DNA of 29,113 nt, from NCBI GenBank assembly GCA_023430685.1, contig JAEYZH010000106.1, forward strand, positions 1 through 29,113, written 5' to 3'. This stretch comes from Pseudomonadota bacterium. GTDB lineage: Bacteria; Pseudomonadota; Gammaproteobacteria; Xanthomonadales; Rhodanobacteraceae. This document shows, one piece after another, positions 7,287-15,961 of this stretch. Both the position numbers and the translations under genes were made by a program. Below the pieces are notes generated by a model, which saw nothing but the letters and a program-made list of their open reading frames with translations, had not been told where the DNA came from and did no database searches. Within the stretch, counting starts at the first letter, position 1; the number at the start of each line of letters is the position of its first letter.

Positions 7287-7811
7287 TCAGATCTTCTTCT
7301 TCGGCGCGACCATCATCACCATCAGTCGCCCTTCCATGCGCGGGTACTGCTCGATCACCGCTTCCTCGGCGATGTCCGCGACGATCTTGTCGACCATCGC
7401 GCGACCCAGTTCCTGGTGCGCCATCTCGCGCCCGCGGAAGCGGATCGTGATCTTGACCTTGTCGCCTTCCTCGATGAAGCGGCGCAGGTTGCGCAGCTTG
7501 ATCGCGTAGTCGCCCACATCGGTGGTCGGTCGGAACTTCAGCTCCTTGATCTCGACCTGCTTCTGCTTCTTCTTGGCCGCATGCGCCTTCTTCTGCGCAT
7601 CGAACTTGAACTTGCCGAAGTCCATGATGCGGCAGACCGGCGGGTCGCCGTTAGGCTGGATCTCGACCAGATCCAGGCCCGCTTCCTGGGCCATGGCGAG
7701 CGCCTCGTCGCGGGACAGGATGCCTACCTGCTCTCCTTCCGCGCCAATCACGCGCACACGCGGAACACGGATTTCGTGGTTCCTGCGGTTCGGCTTGCTG
7801 TCGGTGGCGAT
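7287..7811 (-). CDS. infC: Translation initiation factor IF-3, starting at AUC
   Basis: A 174-residue factor that keeps 30S subunits free and rejects non-canonical start codons and wrong initiator tRNA. The N-domain includes NHEIRVPRVRVIGAEGEQ and LAMAQEAGLDLVEIQP; a lysine-rich linker follows (AQKKAHAAKKKQKQVEIKELKFRP); the C-domain contains VKITIRFRGREMAHQELG and ends LMVMMVAPKKKI. The first ATG/GTG/TTG-type start would remove 18 conserved residues (IATDSKPNRRNHEIRVPR). The frame is closed by TGA two codons above ATC 7809-7811, and GGAGG (7820-7824) lies 8 nt before that ATC. AUC is therefore the start. E. coli infC uses AUU and is autoregulated because IF-3 discriminates against such codons. 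It follows thrS by 42 nt. Confidence 0.93.
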   Translation of the reverse strand: MATDSKPNRRNHEIRVPRVRVIGAEGEQVGILSRDEALAMAQEAGLDLVEIQPNGDPPVCRIMDFGKFKFDAQKKAHAAKKKQKQVEIKELKFRPTTDVGDYAIKLRNLRRFIEEGDKVKITIRFRGREMAHQELGRAMVDKIVADIAEEAVIEQYPRMEGRLMVMMVAPKKKI

Positions 7812-7819
7812 ACGTCAAT

Positions 7820-7824
7820 CCTCC
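7820..7824 (-). promoter_or_regulatory. Shine-Dalgarno site fixing the AUC start of infC
   Basis: GGAGG on the minus strand, with 8 nt (7812-7819) to ATC 7811. An in-frame TGA lies inside this spacer, so no upstream start in this frame is possible. Confidence 0.85.
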
Positions 7825-7853
7825 AAGGGGGAATGTTCCCGGGGCACGCGGTG

Positions 7854-9758
7854 TCAGGACCGCGCGCTCTCGGACTGCAGGCGTGCGGCGAAGGCTTCGA
7901 TCGGCATCGATCCGAGGTCCTCACCCGCGCGAGTACGCACGGCAACGGCCCCCGCCTCCCGTTCCCGGTCGCCGACGACCAGCAGGTAGGGGACCTTGTC
8001 CAACGTGTGTTGGCGGATTTTATAGCCGATCTTCTCGTTGCGCAAATCGGCCTCGACCCGGAAACCTTTGGCCACAAGGGCTTGCGCGACCTCGGCCGCA
8101 AAATCGGCCTGGGCGCCGGTGATGTTCATGACCACGGCCTGCACCGGGGCCAGCCAGGCCGGAAATGCGCCTGCGTGGTGCTCGATCAGGATGCCGATGA
8201 ACCGCTCCATCGAGCCGACGATCGCGCGGTGCAGCATGACCGGCGTATGGCGGGCCGAGTCCTCGCCGACGTATTCGGCCCCGAGCCGCCCCGGCATCGA
8301 GAAATCGACCTGCATGGTGCCGACCTGCCAGGCGCGGCCGATCGAGTCCTTCATGTGGTACTCGATCTTCGGGCCGTAGAACGCGCCCTCGCCCGGCAGT
8401 TCCTGCCATTCCACCCCGCAGGCGCGCAGCGCGGCGCGCAGAGCGTCCTCGGCCTTGTCCCAGACCTCGTCCGAGCCGATGCGGGATTCCGGACGCAGCG
8501 CGATCTTGAGGTCGATGTCCTCGAAGCCGAAATGGGCGTACACGGCCATCGCCTGGCGATGGAACGCGACCACCTCGCCCTCGATCTGGGCCTCGGTGCA
8601 GAAGATGTGGCCGTCGTCCTGCACGAAGCCGCGCACGCGCATGAGGCCGTGCAGCGCCCCGGAGGGCTCGTTGCGCGTGCAGGAGCCGAACTCGCCGTAG
8701 CGGATCGGCAGTTCGCGGTAGCTGTGCAGGCCGTGGTTGTAGACGAGCACGTGCCCCGGGCAGTTCATCGGCTTCAGCGCATAGTCGCGGTTCTCCGACG
8801 ACGTCGTGAACATGTTCTCGCGGTAGTTCTGCCAGTGACCGGTCCGTTCCCACAGGCTCTTGTCGAGGATCTGCGGGCAGCGGATCTCCTGGTAGCCCGA
8901 TTCGACGTAGACGCGGCGCATGGTTTGCTCGACCACCTGCCAGATCGACCAGCCGCGCGCGTGCCAGAACACGAGGCCGGGCGCCTCGTCCTGCATGTGG
9001 AACAGGTCGAGCTGCTTGCCGAGCTTGCGGTGGTCGCGCTTCTCCGCCTCCTCCATGCGCAGGATCCAGGCATCGAGCTGCTTGCGGTCGGCCCAGGCCG
9101 TGCCGTAGATGCGCTGCAGCTGCTCGTTCTTCGCATCGCCGCGCCAGTAGGCGCCCGAGATGCGCGTGAGCTTGAACGCCTTGAGGAAGCGCGTGTTCGG
9201 CACGTGCGGACCACGGCACATGTCGACATATTCCTCGTGGTAGTACAGGCCCATCGCCTTTTCGTCGGGCATGTCCTCGACCAGGCGCAGCTTGTAGTCC
9301 TCGCCGCGCGCCTTGAACACCGCGATCACTTCGTCGCGCGGCGTCACCTTCTTGACGACGTCGTAGTCCTTGTCGATGAGCTCGCGCATGCGCTGCTCGA
9401 TCGCGGCGAGGTCGTCGGGCGTGAACGGGCGCTCGTACCAGATGTCGTAGTAGAAGCCATCCTCGATCACGGGCCCGATCACCATCTTCGCGGTCGGGTA
9501 CAGCTGCTTGACCGCATGGCCGACCAGATGCGCGCACGAGTGGCGGATGATCTCGACGCCCTCGGGATCCTTCGGCGTGATGATGCGCAGCGTCGCGTCG
9601 TGGTCGATGCGATCGCTCGCATCGACGAGGCGGCCGTCGACCTGTCCCGCCACGGTCGCTTTCGCGAGGCCCGCGCCGATCGAGGCGGCGACTTCGGCGA
9701 CCGTCACCGGATGGTCGAATTCGCGGCGGCTGCCGTCGGGTAGCGTGATCTGGATCAT
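7854..9758 (-). CDS. thrS: Threonyl-tRNA synthetase
   Basis: A 634-residue class II synthetase that charges tRNA-Thr and hydrolyses mischarged Ser-tRNA. Domains: TGS (residues 1-61, MIQITLPDGS); the editing domain with H73-x3-H77 and CRGPH (Cys181), both expected of the deacylation site; the catalytic core with zinc ligands Cys333 (in MNCPGH) and His384 (in DDGH), matching E. coli Cys334 and His385; and the C-terminal anticodon domain (from about 535, PVQAVVMNITGAQADFA). ATG 9758 gives the family N-terminus. The frame is open further upstream, but that stretch contains the terminator hairpin and has no family match. It heads the thrS-infC-rpmI-rplT cluster and is preceded by a Thr-codon leader and terminator that probably attenuate it. 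Confidence 0.98.
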   Translation of the reverse strand: MIQITLPDGSRREFDHPVTVAEVAASIGAGLAKATVAGQVDGRLVDASDRIDHDATLRIITPKDPEGVEIIRHSCAHLVGHAVKQLYPTAKMVIGPVIEDGFYYDIWYERPFTPDDLAAIEQRMRELIDKDYDVVKKVTPRDEVIAVFKARGEDYKLRLVEDMPDEKAMGLYYHEEYVDMCRGPHVPNTRFLKAFKLTRISGAYWRGDAKNEQLQRIYGTAWADRKQLDAWILRMEEAEKRDHRKLGKQLDLFHMQDEAPGLVFWHARGWSIWQVVEQTMRRVYVESGYQEIRCPQILDKSLWERTGHWQNYRENMFTTSSENRDYALKPMNCPGHVLVYNHGLHSYRELPIRYGEFGSCTRNEPSGALHGLMRVRGFVQDDGHIFCTEAQIEGEVVAFHRQAMAVYAHFGFEDIDLKIALRPESRIGSDEVWDKAEDALRAALRACGVEWQELPGEGAFYGPKIEYHMKDSIGRAWQVGTMQVDFSMPGRLGAEYVGEDSARHTPVMLHRAIVGSMERFIGILIEHHAGAFPAWLAPVQAVVMNITGAQADFAAEVAQALVAKGFRVEADLRNEKIGYKIRQHTLDKVPYLLVVGDREREAGAVAVRTRAGEDLGSMPIEAFAARLQSESARS

Positions 9759-9804
9759 CGTCGGTTCCAGCGTTCGGTCCCCGCCACGTCGCGCGGAAAC
9801 CACA

Positions 9805-9834
9805 GGCAACAAAAAAGGGCGCGTCGCGCCCTTT
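9805..9834 (-). terminator. Attenuator terminator in the thrS leader
   Basis: On the minus strand AAAGGGCGC (9834-9826) pairs with GCGCCCTTT (9822-9814) around loop GAC, and TTTTTTGTT follows (9816-9808). It ends about 50 nt before the thrS ATG, which leaves little space for another promoter. The 5' arm can alternatively pair with an upstream segment (9862-9855), so this looks like the terminator of an attenuator rather than a gene-end terminator. Confidence 0.75.
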
Positions 9835-9854
9835 CCTTCTACAGCCACGGGACG

Positions 9855-9862
9855 AAGCGCGA
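9855..9862 (-). promoter_or_regulatory. Antiterminator strand of the thrS leader
   Basis: UCGCGCUU in the transcript can pair with GGGCGCGA (9831-9824), the 5' arm of the terminator (six Watson-Crick and two G-U pairs). Its first part can instead pair with CGCGA inside the leader peptide codons. Ribosome stalling at Thr codons would free it to form the antiterminator. Inferred from base pairing only. Confidence 0.5.
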
Positions 9863-9867
9863 GATTC

Positions 9868-9894
9868 TCAGTGGAGCGTCGAGGTTCGCGTCAT
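9868..9894 (-). CDS. Threonine-rich leader peptide of thrS
   Basis: A short frame ATG-ACG-CGA-ACC-TCG-ACG-CTC-CAC-TGA encodes MTRTSTLH, with three Thr in eight residues. The same frame is open upstream and adds two more Thr codons just before the ATG (T-I-T-M-T-R-T-S-T: five Thr in nine). It ends 33 nt before the terminator hairpin that precedes thrS. Its codons overlap CGCGA (9890-9886), which can pair with UCGCG (9862-9858), the strand that also competes for the terminator arm. This resembles thrL-type leaders. Weak point: no strong ribosome site precedes ATG 9894 (only GAAAGA some 11 nt away), so the exact start is uncertain. Confidence 0.6.
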   Translation of the reverse strand: MTRTSTLH

Positions 9895-9960
9895 GGTGAT
9901 CGTGTTCTTTCGAACTACGGCTCCCGAATTCCCGTGCCCATGCTCAAGCTTTTGCTTCAC

Positions 9961-9987
9961 TTGAAAAGTCCGGCCAAGGATGGCCGG
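9961..9987 (-). terminator. Hairpin copy 2, terminator of tRNA-Val
   Basis: In transcript orientation a 7-bp stem CCGGCCA/TGGCCGG with loop TCCT is followed by ACTTTTCAA. It lies about 85 nt after tRNA-Val and upstream of the thrS leader. It is 23/27 identical to the element at 2132-2158, with a compensated C-G to G-C change in the outermost pair. Confidence 0.6.
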
Positions 9988-10045
9988 TCTGGATGTCGGA
10001 CAAAGACCCAGTAGTCAGATGCCGCAACGAATATCCCCATAACCC

Positions 10046-10063
10046 GCCATCACGGATGATGGC
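10046..10063 (-). other. Small hairpin just after tRNA-Val
   Basis: GCCATCA-TCCG-TGATGGC, a perfect 7-bp stem 8 nt downstream of the encoded CCA. It has the same UCCN loop form as the two larger hairpins but no T-run after it. It may be a 3' processing or stabilising element of the tRNA precursor; the function is unknown. Confidence 0.35.
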
Positions 10064-10071
10064 AAAAGTAA

Positions 10072-10146
10072 TGGTGGGCGGTACAAGGATCGAACTTGTG
10101 ACCCCTACCATGTCAAGGTAGTGCTCTACCGCTGAGCTAACCGCCC
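10072..10146 (-). tRNA. tRNA-Val (GAC)
   Basis: A 75-nt cloverleaf with encoded CCA (10072-10074). Acceptor stem GGGCGGT/ACCGCCC, D-arm TAGCTCAGCGGTAGAGC, anticodon stem CTACC/GGTAG enclosing TTGACAT (anticodon GAC), T-arm with AAGTTCGATCCTT. It lies upstream of thrS on the same strand, separated from it by hairpin terminators. Confidence 0.96.
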
Positions 10147-10191
10147 ATCTTGAATCCATACCCCATCGCGCACCGCGCGATTTCCACTCCC

Positions 10192-10213
10192 CCTCTCCCG
10201 CCGGCGGGAGAGG
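10192..10213. repeat. Perfect 22-bp palindrome between uvrB and tRNA-Val
   Basis: CCTCTCCCGCC is directly followed by its reverse complement GGCGGGAGAGG, embedded in a C/G-rich stretch (CCCCCTCTCC ... GAGGCAAGGGGTGGGGG). It sits downstream of uvrB and upstream of tRNA-Val and could end the uvrB transcript, although no T-run follows. Sequences of this type are often dispersed intergenic repeats in this group. Confidence 0.5.
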
Positions 10214-10352
10214 CAAGGGGTGGGGGCCGCCGCGTCGCCGCTTGACGGAACTTCCACCCCCGCAAGGGGCGCGCAAGGTACCACAGCGCCCCACGCGCGA
10301 CAACCGGGCCTCGTGGCTGGGAGGCGCCATGGCTGCGTCGCTGCGACGCGCG

Positions 10353-12365
<2,013 letters not shown>

Positions 12366-12523
12366 CGGCGTGTCCGTGCGGATCGACGATTATAGGTGGA
12401 CATGCCCGCGCGCTGATGAACCGCGACGCGGCGAATTCCTACGCGACGCGTCGGCGCGCGGCGCTCGACCGCGACGTGCACGCCCTTGAACATGGCAGGG
12501 CATCCACGCAACGGACCTGCACC

Positions 12524-13090
12524 ATGCACGCACTGCGCACATCCCGCGGCTTCACGCTGGTCGAACTCCTGATGGTGCTCGCGATCGTCGCGGTACTGTC
12601 CACGCTCGCGGTGCCCGCCTTCGGAGCCTTCATCGGGCGCACCCAGGCACGCACCGCGCGCAACGTGCTCGAGACCTCGCTGAACCAGGCGCGCATCGCG
12701 GCGGTCAACCACGGCGGCCACGTCGTGGTCTGCCCGAGCCTGGATGCGGCGCACTGCGCGCGCGCGACGACCTGGCACCAGGGCTGGATCCTCTACGTCG
12801 ACCTCGACCACGACCGCGTCCGCGCGGACCACGAGCCGCTGCTCGCAGTCGGCCAGGTCCACGCGCGCGGCGTCGCGATCGTTTCGAGCAGCGGTCGCCT
12901 CGTGCTCGACTACCGTCCCGACGGCAGCGCCTCCGGTACCAACCTCACGCTGACCGTCTGCGACCGCCAGAGCGGCGCCGGCGGCGCGAGCACGGTCGTG
13001 GTCAGCCCCTCCGGCCGCGTGCGCCGCGGCGTCGCCACGCCCGCGGCTGCCAGCGCCTGCCTCGCCGCGGCCGCCACGACCGAGGCTTGA
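12524..13090 (+). CDS. GspH/FimT-type pseudopilin
   Basis: A 188-residue type IV pilin-like protein. The basic leader MHALRTSRG ends at the prepilin peptidase site G9|FTLVE with Glu at position +5, followed by the hydrophobic helix LLMVLAIVAVLSTLAVPAF. Then comes the amphipathic helix typical of minor pilins (RTQARTARNVLETSLNQARIAAVNHG) and a GspH-like globular domain (VVVCPS, WILYVDLDHD, SSSGRLVLDYRPDGSA, LTVCDR, VVVSPSGRVRRG). Two cysteines (in VVCPS and CARA) and two later ones (TVCDR, SACL) may form disulfides. ATG 12524 is chosen because the leader is then of normal length; the frame is open for 36 codons upstream. It stands alone, with no other pilus or type II secretion genes in the window. 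Confidence 0.88.
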   Translation: MHALRTSRGFTLVELLMVLAIVAVLSTLAVPAFGAFIGRTQARTARNVLETSLNQARIAAVNHGGHVVVCPSLDAAHCARATTWHQGWILYVDLDHDRVRADHEPLLAVGQVHARGVAIVSSSGRLVLDYRPDGSASGTNLTLTVCDRQSGAGGASTVVVSPSGRVRRGVATPAAASACLAAAATTEA

Positions 13091-13124
13091 CGAGGCCGGT
13101 ACTCCGGAAGAAAATACGCGGCTC

Positions 13125-13201
13125 GCCCGAATAGCTCAGCTGGTTAGAGCACTTGACTGTTAATCAGGGGGTCGTTGGTTCGAGTCCAACTTCGGGCGCC
13201 A
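13125..13201 (+). tRNA. tRNA-Asn (GTT)
   Basis: A 77-nt cloverleaf with encoded CCA (13199-13201). Acceptor stem GCCCGAA/TTCGGGC, D-arm AGCTCAGCTGGTTAGAGC, anticodon loop CTGTTAA (anticodon GTT), T-arm GTTGGTTCGAGTCCAAC. It marks the left edge of the restriction island; tRNA genes are common integration sites. Confidence 0.96.
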
Positions 13202-13208
13202 GACACGC

Positions 13209-13236
13209 AAGGGCCGCAGCAATGCGGCCCTTTTTC
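13209..13236 (+). terminator. Intrinsic terminator of tRNA-Asn
   Basis: GGGCCGCA-GCAA-TGCGGCCC (13211-13230), an 8-bp stem followed by TTTTTCTT, eight nt after the tRNA. Flanking AA and TT extend the stem. The next 166 nt up to the island's last gene hold nothing I can name. Confidence 0.9.
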
Positions 13237-13402
13237 TTGCCGCATCGGCCGCCGCGCACACCAGCTCATTGAACTGTTGGCCCGATCCATACCGACGCTG
13301 TATTCGCTTTGCGGGCCACTTGGCAACGGCAGCGGCAAACAGCGTGGAGCTGCGGCTAGTCGTAGCATCGACCGAACTACTCAGCTCGATAGTTCCAGTT
13401 GG

Positions 13403-15961
13403 TCAACTTGCCGCTGCTTGAACGCACACCGGTAGCTGCCAAGGAAGCGTAATCACGCGCGATGCCAGGAACGAGCGCTCCTTATTCGGCGTCTCTGGCG
13501 CGAATATTACGGTCCAGTCACCCGCGCCCCCGGGCCGAACGTCGAGGATGACGCGCACTCGTGGAGCTTCTGTGCTGTCCAGAATGATTAGATCACCTGA
13601 TCGCACGCGCCGCCCCATATCCCCAAGGTTGGCCGGCGCGGCCGATACCATCGAATAGGCCTCCAGCGCCGTCCGATGGACACGCAACCACCGTTCGGCA
13701 TCCACTCGAGAACGGGGTGTGCGGGCGACGCTCTCCTCGAGGATGGTCCATGCCTCGGTGTCGTCCGCGAGCCATGGGCTCAGCGCCGCCAAGAGCTGAA
13801 CGGCGTACCACTGCTGGTCCTCGAGTCCTTCGAGGCCACCTCGTTGCGAGGCCACGGTGATGTCGGTCTCCACATCCCAGGCGAGCCACGCGAGGAGCCC
13901 GACGACCATCGACAGCTCGGCGAAGCCGTCGCCGCCCGCCTCGGTGAGCGCCCTCGGTGCGAGAGCGTCTGGGCCCCAGCCGACCGCGAGCGCCGCCGAC
14001 TGGAGCAGGTTCCACTCATCCTCGCGATCGACGAGCTCGTGGTGCATGCGCTTCCACTCGGGGCGCTGCTCGACGAAGCGCAACGTGCGGATGACTCCAA
14101 GCACCGCCGCCAACTGCACGACGCCCCGACGCGCGCGGTCGGGTGCAGCGGCAAGCTCGAACTGCCCCTCCATGCGCTTGATGAGGCGTCGAACCTTCCC
14201 TCGACACGCCTTTGCCAGCACCTCGAAGTCCGGTGCCTGCCGCGCGAGTTCGCCGCCTTCCTCTTCGTCGGCGCCGATCTCCTCCTCCTCGCTACGCGGC
14301 CGTGGAGACGACGTCGTCGTGAGCCCCTCGCCGAGCCTACGCATCAGCGCGTCGAGCAAGACGACGATGTCACCGCTCGCGAGGCTCCTCGTGCGTCGCG
14401 CCGAGGACTTCCGCCCGGCAGCCGAGAGCGCGAGCGATGCCGGCGCCTGGCCTGCCTCCTGCTCCCCACCGGGCCCCGTCGTTGGACGGAGCGGCGTCGT
14501 GCGCACTACGTCGTCCGAGTCGAAGATGACCTTCTCCGTCAGCTTCAGCAGCGCCTCGAGCTGCGTCGGATCTTCTTCGAGCGCGCCGAGCGCCTGCCGG
14601 AGCGCCTTGCGCGTATCGCCGCCGAGGTTCTTCGCGATGTCCTCGGTGCGGTGAACGACGACGAGCGTGTGACCATCAGCCGAACGCTCCTCGAGGTAGC
14701 GGGCGCCGTCGCGCACGGCGTCGGGCGCATCGACAACGCCCGCCTCACGCACGACGGCATCACCGAGGGGTGCGTCCATGTCGCCGGCACCGCGAAGGAC
14801 CAAGCCGACTCGAAGCGGCTCCTGCGCCAGGAAGCCGGTGGGCGTCGGCGTAGCGATGCAGATGTGCCGCGACTCCTCGGCGAGCGCGGACGGCGCGGCC
14901 TTCCGGCGTGCGGTGACAGCGTTCCAGTCGGTGGCCGTGACGGCTGGCGCGCCGAGCAGTGCTTCCATTCCGAGCAACTCGGATGCACCCTTGCGGCGAT
15001 CGGCGACCACGGCCTCTGCGTTGCGCGCGCCCGGTGCCGCGAAGAACGCTGCAACGCTCGGGTTCGCGCTGCCCGTGACGAGCAGCTCCTCCTGCTTGCT
15101 GGCAAACCAGAACACCTTCGCGTGCAGGTAGCGCGACGCCCCGTCACGCCGCTGAGGGATGGCCGGGACGCCCGCGATGTTGACCCACTCGACACCCTCG
15201 AGCGTCGCGGCCTCGACCGGATCGATCTCCACTGACTCCGGGTCGATGCCGATGACGAGCCGCGTCGGGCGCACCTCGCGCTGAAGGCGTCGAACCAGTG
15301 CCAGCGCCGGGTCGAAGAACGGGCCGCCGATGAAGGCGGTCGTGACGTCCTTCGGGATGAGGGGTGTGACCTGCGACCAGAGGTCGGGGCCCGCGCTCGC
15401 CTCCGTGAGTAGTTGGCGGTCCTGGGGGCCGGTCCCGAGTGGCCCGTCGAGCCAGGGCACGCCCAGCTTCACGCCCTCGAAGGCCTCGACCACATCGGGA
15501 AGGTTCGCGGGCACGAACCCGGCGAGGTAGTCGAGCGCCTGCCGGAACGGCGCACCGCCCGCACGCAGCGCGGCGCCCTCGAGACGGAAGATGTTGGTGA
15601 CCTCGTCGTTTAGGCCGAAGCCCGAGAGCGTCATGTTGTGGCTGCCGACGAGCAGCGAGCCCTTCGACTTCCCGAAGCGAAGGAACAGCTTCGGGTGGAA
15701 CGCGCCGCCGACCTTCACGGGGATGAGGGTGTAGTCGCGTCCGGCGCGACGTGGCCGCAGTTCCTCGATGGCGAACGCCTCGGCGCATCGGGTCGCGTCG
15801 ACCATCAGCACGTTGTGCGTGCAGCCCGCCGCCATCAGCCGCCGGAGGACCACCTCCTCGTAGAACGGGAAGTAGCAGCTATAGGTCGTGATGACCGACG
15901 CGCGAAAGCCAGTCTCGGCGACGTGATCGAGCAGCGACGTGGATGCGATCTCAGCCGACAC
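13403..15961 (-). CDS. Phospholipase-D-like protein, last gene of the restriction operon
   Basis: An 852-residue protein. The N-terminal third has the two half-sites of a PLD-type nuclease fold: H89-P-K91 with G106-S-H-N109, and H280-A-K282 with G297-S-A-N300. In both halves the usual Asp of HxK(x4)D is replaced (by Phe or Ala). The middle (about 480-580) is charged and low in complexity with an acidic run EEEEIGADEEEGGE. The C-terminal part is helical and unrecognised, ending in a small beta-rich tail (GDLIILDSTEAPRVRVILDV). GTG 15961 is chosen because GGAGG lies about 6 nt upstream, inside the preceding gene, with an 11-nt overlap: strong coupling. PLD-fold nucleases occur in restriction enzymes (BfiI) and in DISARM (DrmC). 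A nuclease or effector role is an inference. Confidence 0.8.
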   Translation of the reverse strand: MSAEIASTSLLDHVAETGFRASVITTYSCYFPFYEEVVLRRLMAAGCTHNVLMVDATRCAEAFAIEELRPRRAGRDYTLIPVKVGGAFHPKLFLRFGKSKGSLLVGSHNMTLSGFGLNDEVTNIFRLEGAALRAGGAPFRQALDYLAGFVPANLPDVVEAFEGVKLGVPWLDGPLGTGPQDRQLLTEASAGPDLWSQVTPLIPKDVTTAFIGGPFFDPALALVRRLQREVRPTRLVIGIDPESVEIDPVEAATLEGVEWVNIAGVPAIPQRRDGASRYLHAKVFWFASKQEELLVTGSANPSVAAFFAAPGARNAEAVVADRRKGASELLGMEALLGAPAVTATDWNAVTARRKAAPSALAEESRHICIATPTPTGFLAQEPLRVGLVLRGAGDMDAPLGDAVVREAGVVDAPDAVRDGARYLEERSADGHTLVVVHRTEDIAKNLGGDTRKALRQALGALEEDPTQLEALLKLTEKVIFDSDDVVRTTPLRPTTGPGGEQEAGQAPASLALSAAGRKSSARRTRSLASGDIVVLLDALMRRLGEGLTTTSSPRPRSEEEEIGADEEEGGELARQAPDFEVLAKACRGKVRRLIKRMEGQFELAAAPDRARRGVVQLAAVLGVIRTLRFVEQRPEWKRMHHELVDREDEWNLLQSAALAVGWGPDALAPRALTEAGGDGFAELSMVVGLLAWLAWDVETDITVASQRGGLEGLEDQQWYAVQLLAALSPWLADDTEAWTILEESVARTPRSRVDAERWLRVHRTALEAYSMVSAAPANLGDMGRRVRSGDLIILDSTEAPRVRVILDVRPGGAGDWTVIFAPETPNKERSFLASRVITLPWQLPVCVQAAAS

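Noticed and set aside
9759..9848. An N-terminal extension of ThrS by 30 residues
   Set aside because: It would translate through the terminator hairpin and does not resemble the TGS domain start. MIQITLPDG at 9758 is the family N-terminus.
13237..13435. A small plus-strand gene after the tRNA-Asn terminator
   Set aside because: The open frame begins inside the tRNA, has no ribosome site of its own, and its product shows no recognisable features.
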